64,000 bases of DNA, taken from positions 1-64,000 of the forward strand of contig JAFGVK010000043.1 of NCBI GenBank assembly GCA_016938035.1, read 5' to 3'. The stretch comes from Deltaproteobacteria bacterium (GTDB lineage: Bacteria; Myxococcota_A; UBA796; GCA-2862545). Made by a program: the position numbers and the translations under genes. The notes beneath the pieces were generated by a model, which was given only the letters and a program-made list of their open reading frames with translations, was not told where the DNA came from and ran no database searches. Below are positions 63,830 to 64,000 of this stretch, one piece after another (position 1 is the first letter of the stretch; every line of letters begins with the position of its first letter).

Positions 63830-64000
63830 CGCCGGGCGAACTTGCCGTCGTCGCGCAGGATCTTGAGCCCCTCGACCGTGCGGTCCTCCCCAGCGCAGCC
63901 CCCGAGGGAGGCCGGCCGCGCACACCAGCCAGGGTCGGTCGCCCAGGCCCTCTGGAGCCGGGCCTCCGCCAGCGCCAGCACCGGCGCCCCCAGGGCGGTC
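63814..64000 (-). CDS. C-terminal part of an unidentified gene, cut by the window edge
   Basis: A minus-strand frame open from the window end to a TAG at 63814-63816 (62 codons). The peptide ends 'DRTVEGLKILRDDGKFARRYLVR' and contains the pair of Cys in 'DPGWCARPASLGGCAGED', suggesting an extracytoplasmic disulfide. No start is in the window. Unrecognised; called because the frame is coherent and uninterrupted. Confidence 0.5.
   Translation of the reverse strand, partial: TALGAPVLALAEARLQRAWATDPGWCARPASLGGCAGEDRTVEGLKILRDDGKFARRYLVR

Overview
The window is high-GC (about 70%), densely coded DNA of a Gram-negative bacterium, most probably a Myxococcota/deltaproteobacterium-type lineage. The evidence is the large number of short-signal lipoproteins (lipobox LxxC followed by DTGDT/DTADT-type linkers), long low-homology secreted proteins, a RodZ-type HTH protein, a DUF1844 protein, a paired recA-upstream motif resembling the Myxococcus LexA box, cytochrome bd and multihaem cytochromes. 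This assignment is inference; no rRNA or tRNA gene is visible in the window.

Layout. 0-9.8 kb: lipoprotein, class III aminotransferase, PEGA-like secreted protein, inorganic pyrophosphatase, amidase, a conserved unknown with RelA/SpoT-like features, RsgA (apparently with a CTG start), and a minus-strand operon of flavin reductase, exported beta-rich protein and dCMP deaminase joined by GTGA/ATGA overlaps. 10.0-15.8 kb: a compact operon of an octahaem OTR-family cytochrome, a heptahaem membrane-anchored cytochrome with an EF-hand, a cytochrome b, and a YeeE/YedE (TsuA-like) transporter split into two genes, the second fused to a rhodanese-like domain with no catalytic Cys and ending in a Gly5-Cys-Gly tail. 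It ends in a strong bidirectional terminator. I read it as a membrane sulfur-compound transport and electron-transfer module, and it is the best candidate for an undescribed system here. 15.8-22.1 kb: thioredoxin-fold protein, thiolase, TerB-like protein, alanine racemase with an extra N-terminal domain, cytochrome bd (cydAB). 22.3-32.9 kb: a polytopic glycosyltransferase-like/CapA fusion, lipoproteins, a Cys-less rhodanese lipoprotein, a UbiA-type prenyltransferase and two histidine kinases. 33.0-36.1 kb: selA, a degenerate J-domain/HTH protein and rluD.

36.6-46.4 kb: lipoprotein, BamD-like TPR protein, DUF1844, SDR, alaS, recA, cinA and ruvX. The cinA-ruvX intergenic region carries two diverging LexA-like sites. 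46.5-56.3 kb: a secreted-protein region with a (Asp-Thr)n lipoprotein encoded by a hexanucleotide repeat, a GYF/SH3-like membrane protein and an overlapping five-lipoprotein operon (IPT-like, unknown, vWA with lamin-tail insert, Cys-rich, CARDB-like). 56.4-64 kb: exported protein, TPR lipoprotein, class A PBP, ABC1/UbiB kinase, a pRiA4b ORF-3-like zinc-ribbon protein, and the truncated end of one more gene.

The longer intergenic gaps at 26.1-26.5, 42.9-43.5 and 63.1-63.8 kb contain a family of related non-coding elements. These have 23-bp imperfect terminal inverted repeats (copies at 42968-43450 and 63090-63372) and a roughly 220-bp internal block that also occurs alone at 26309-26530 and in part at 63721-63829. 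No CRISPR array or intact transposase was found.
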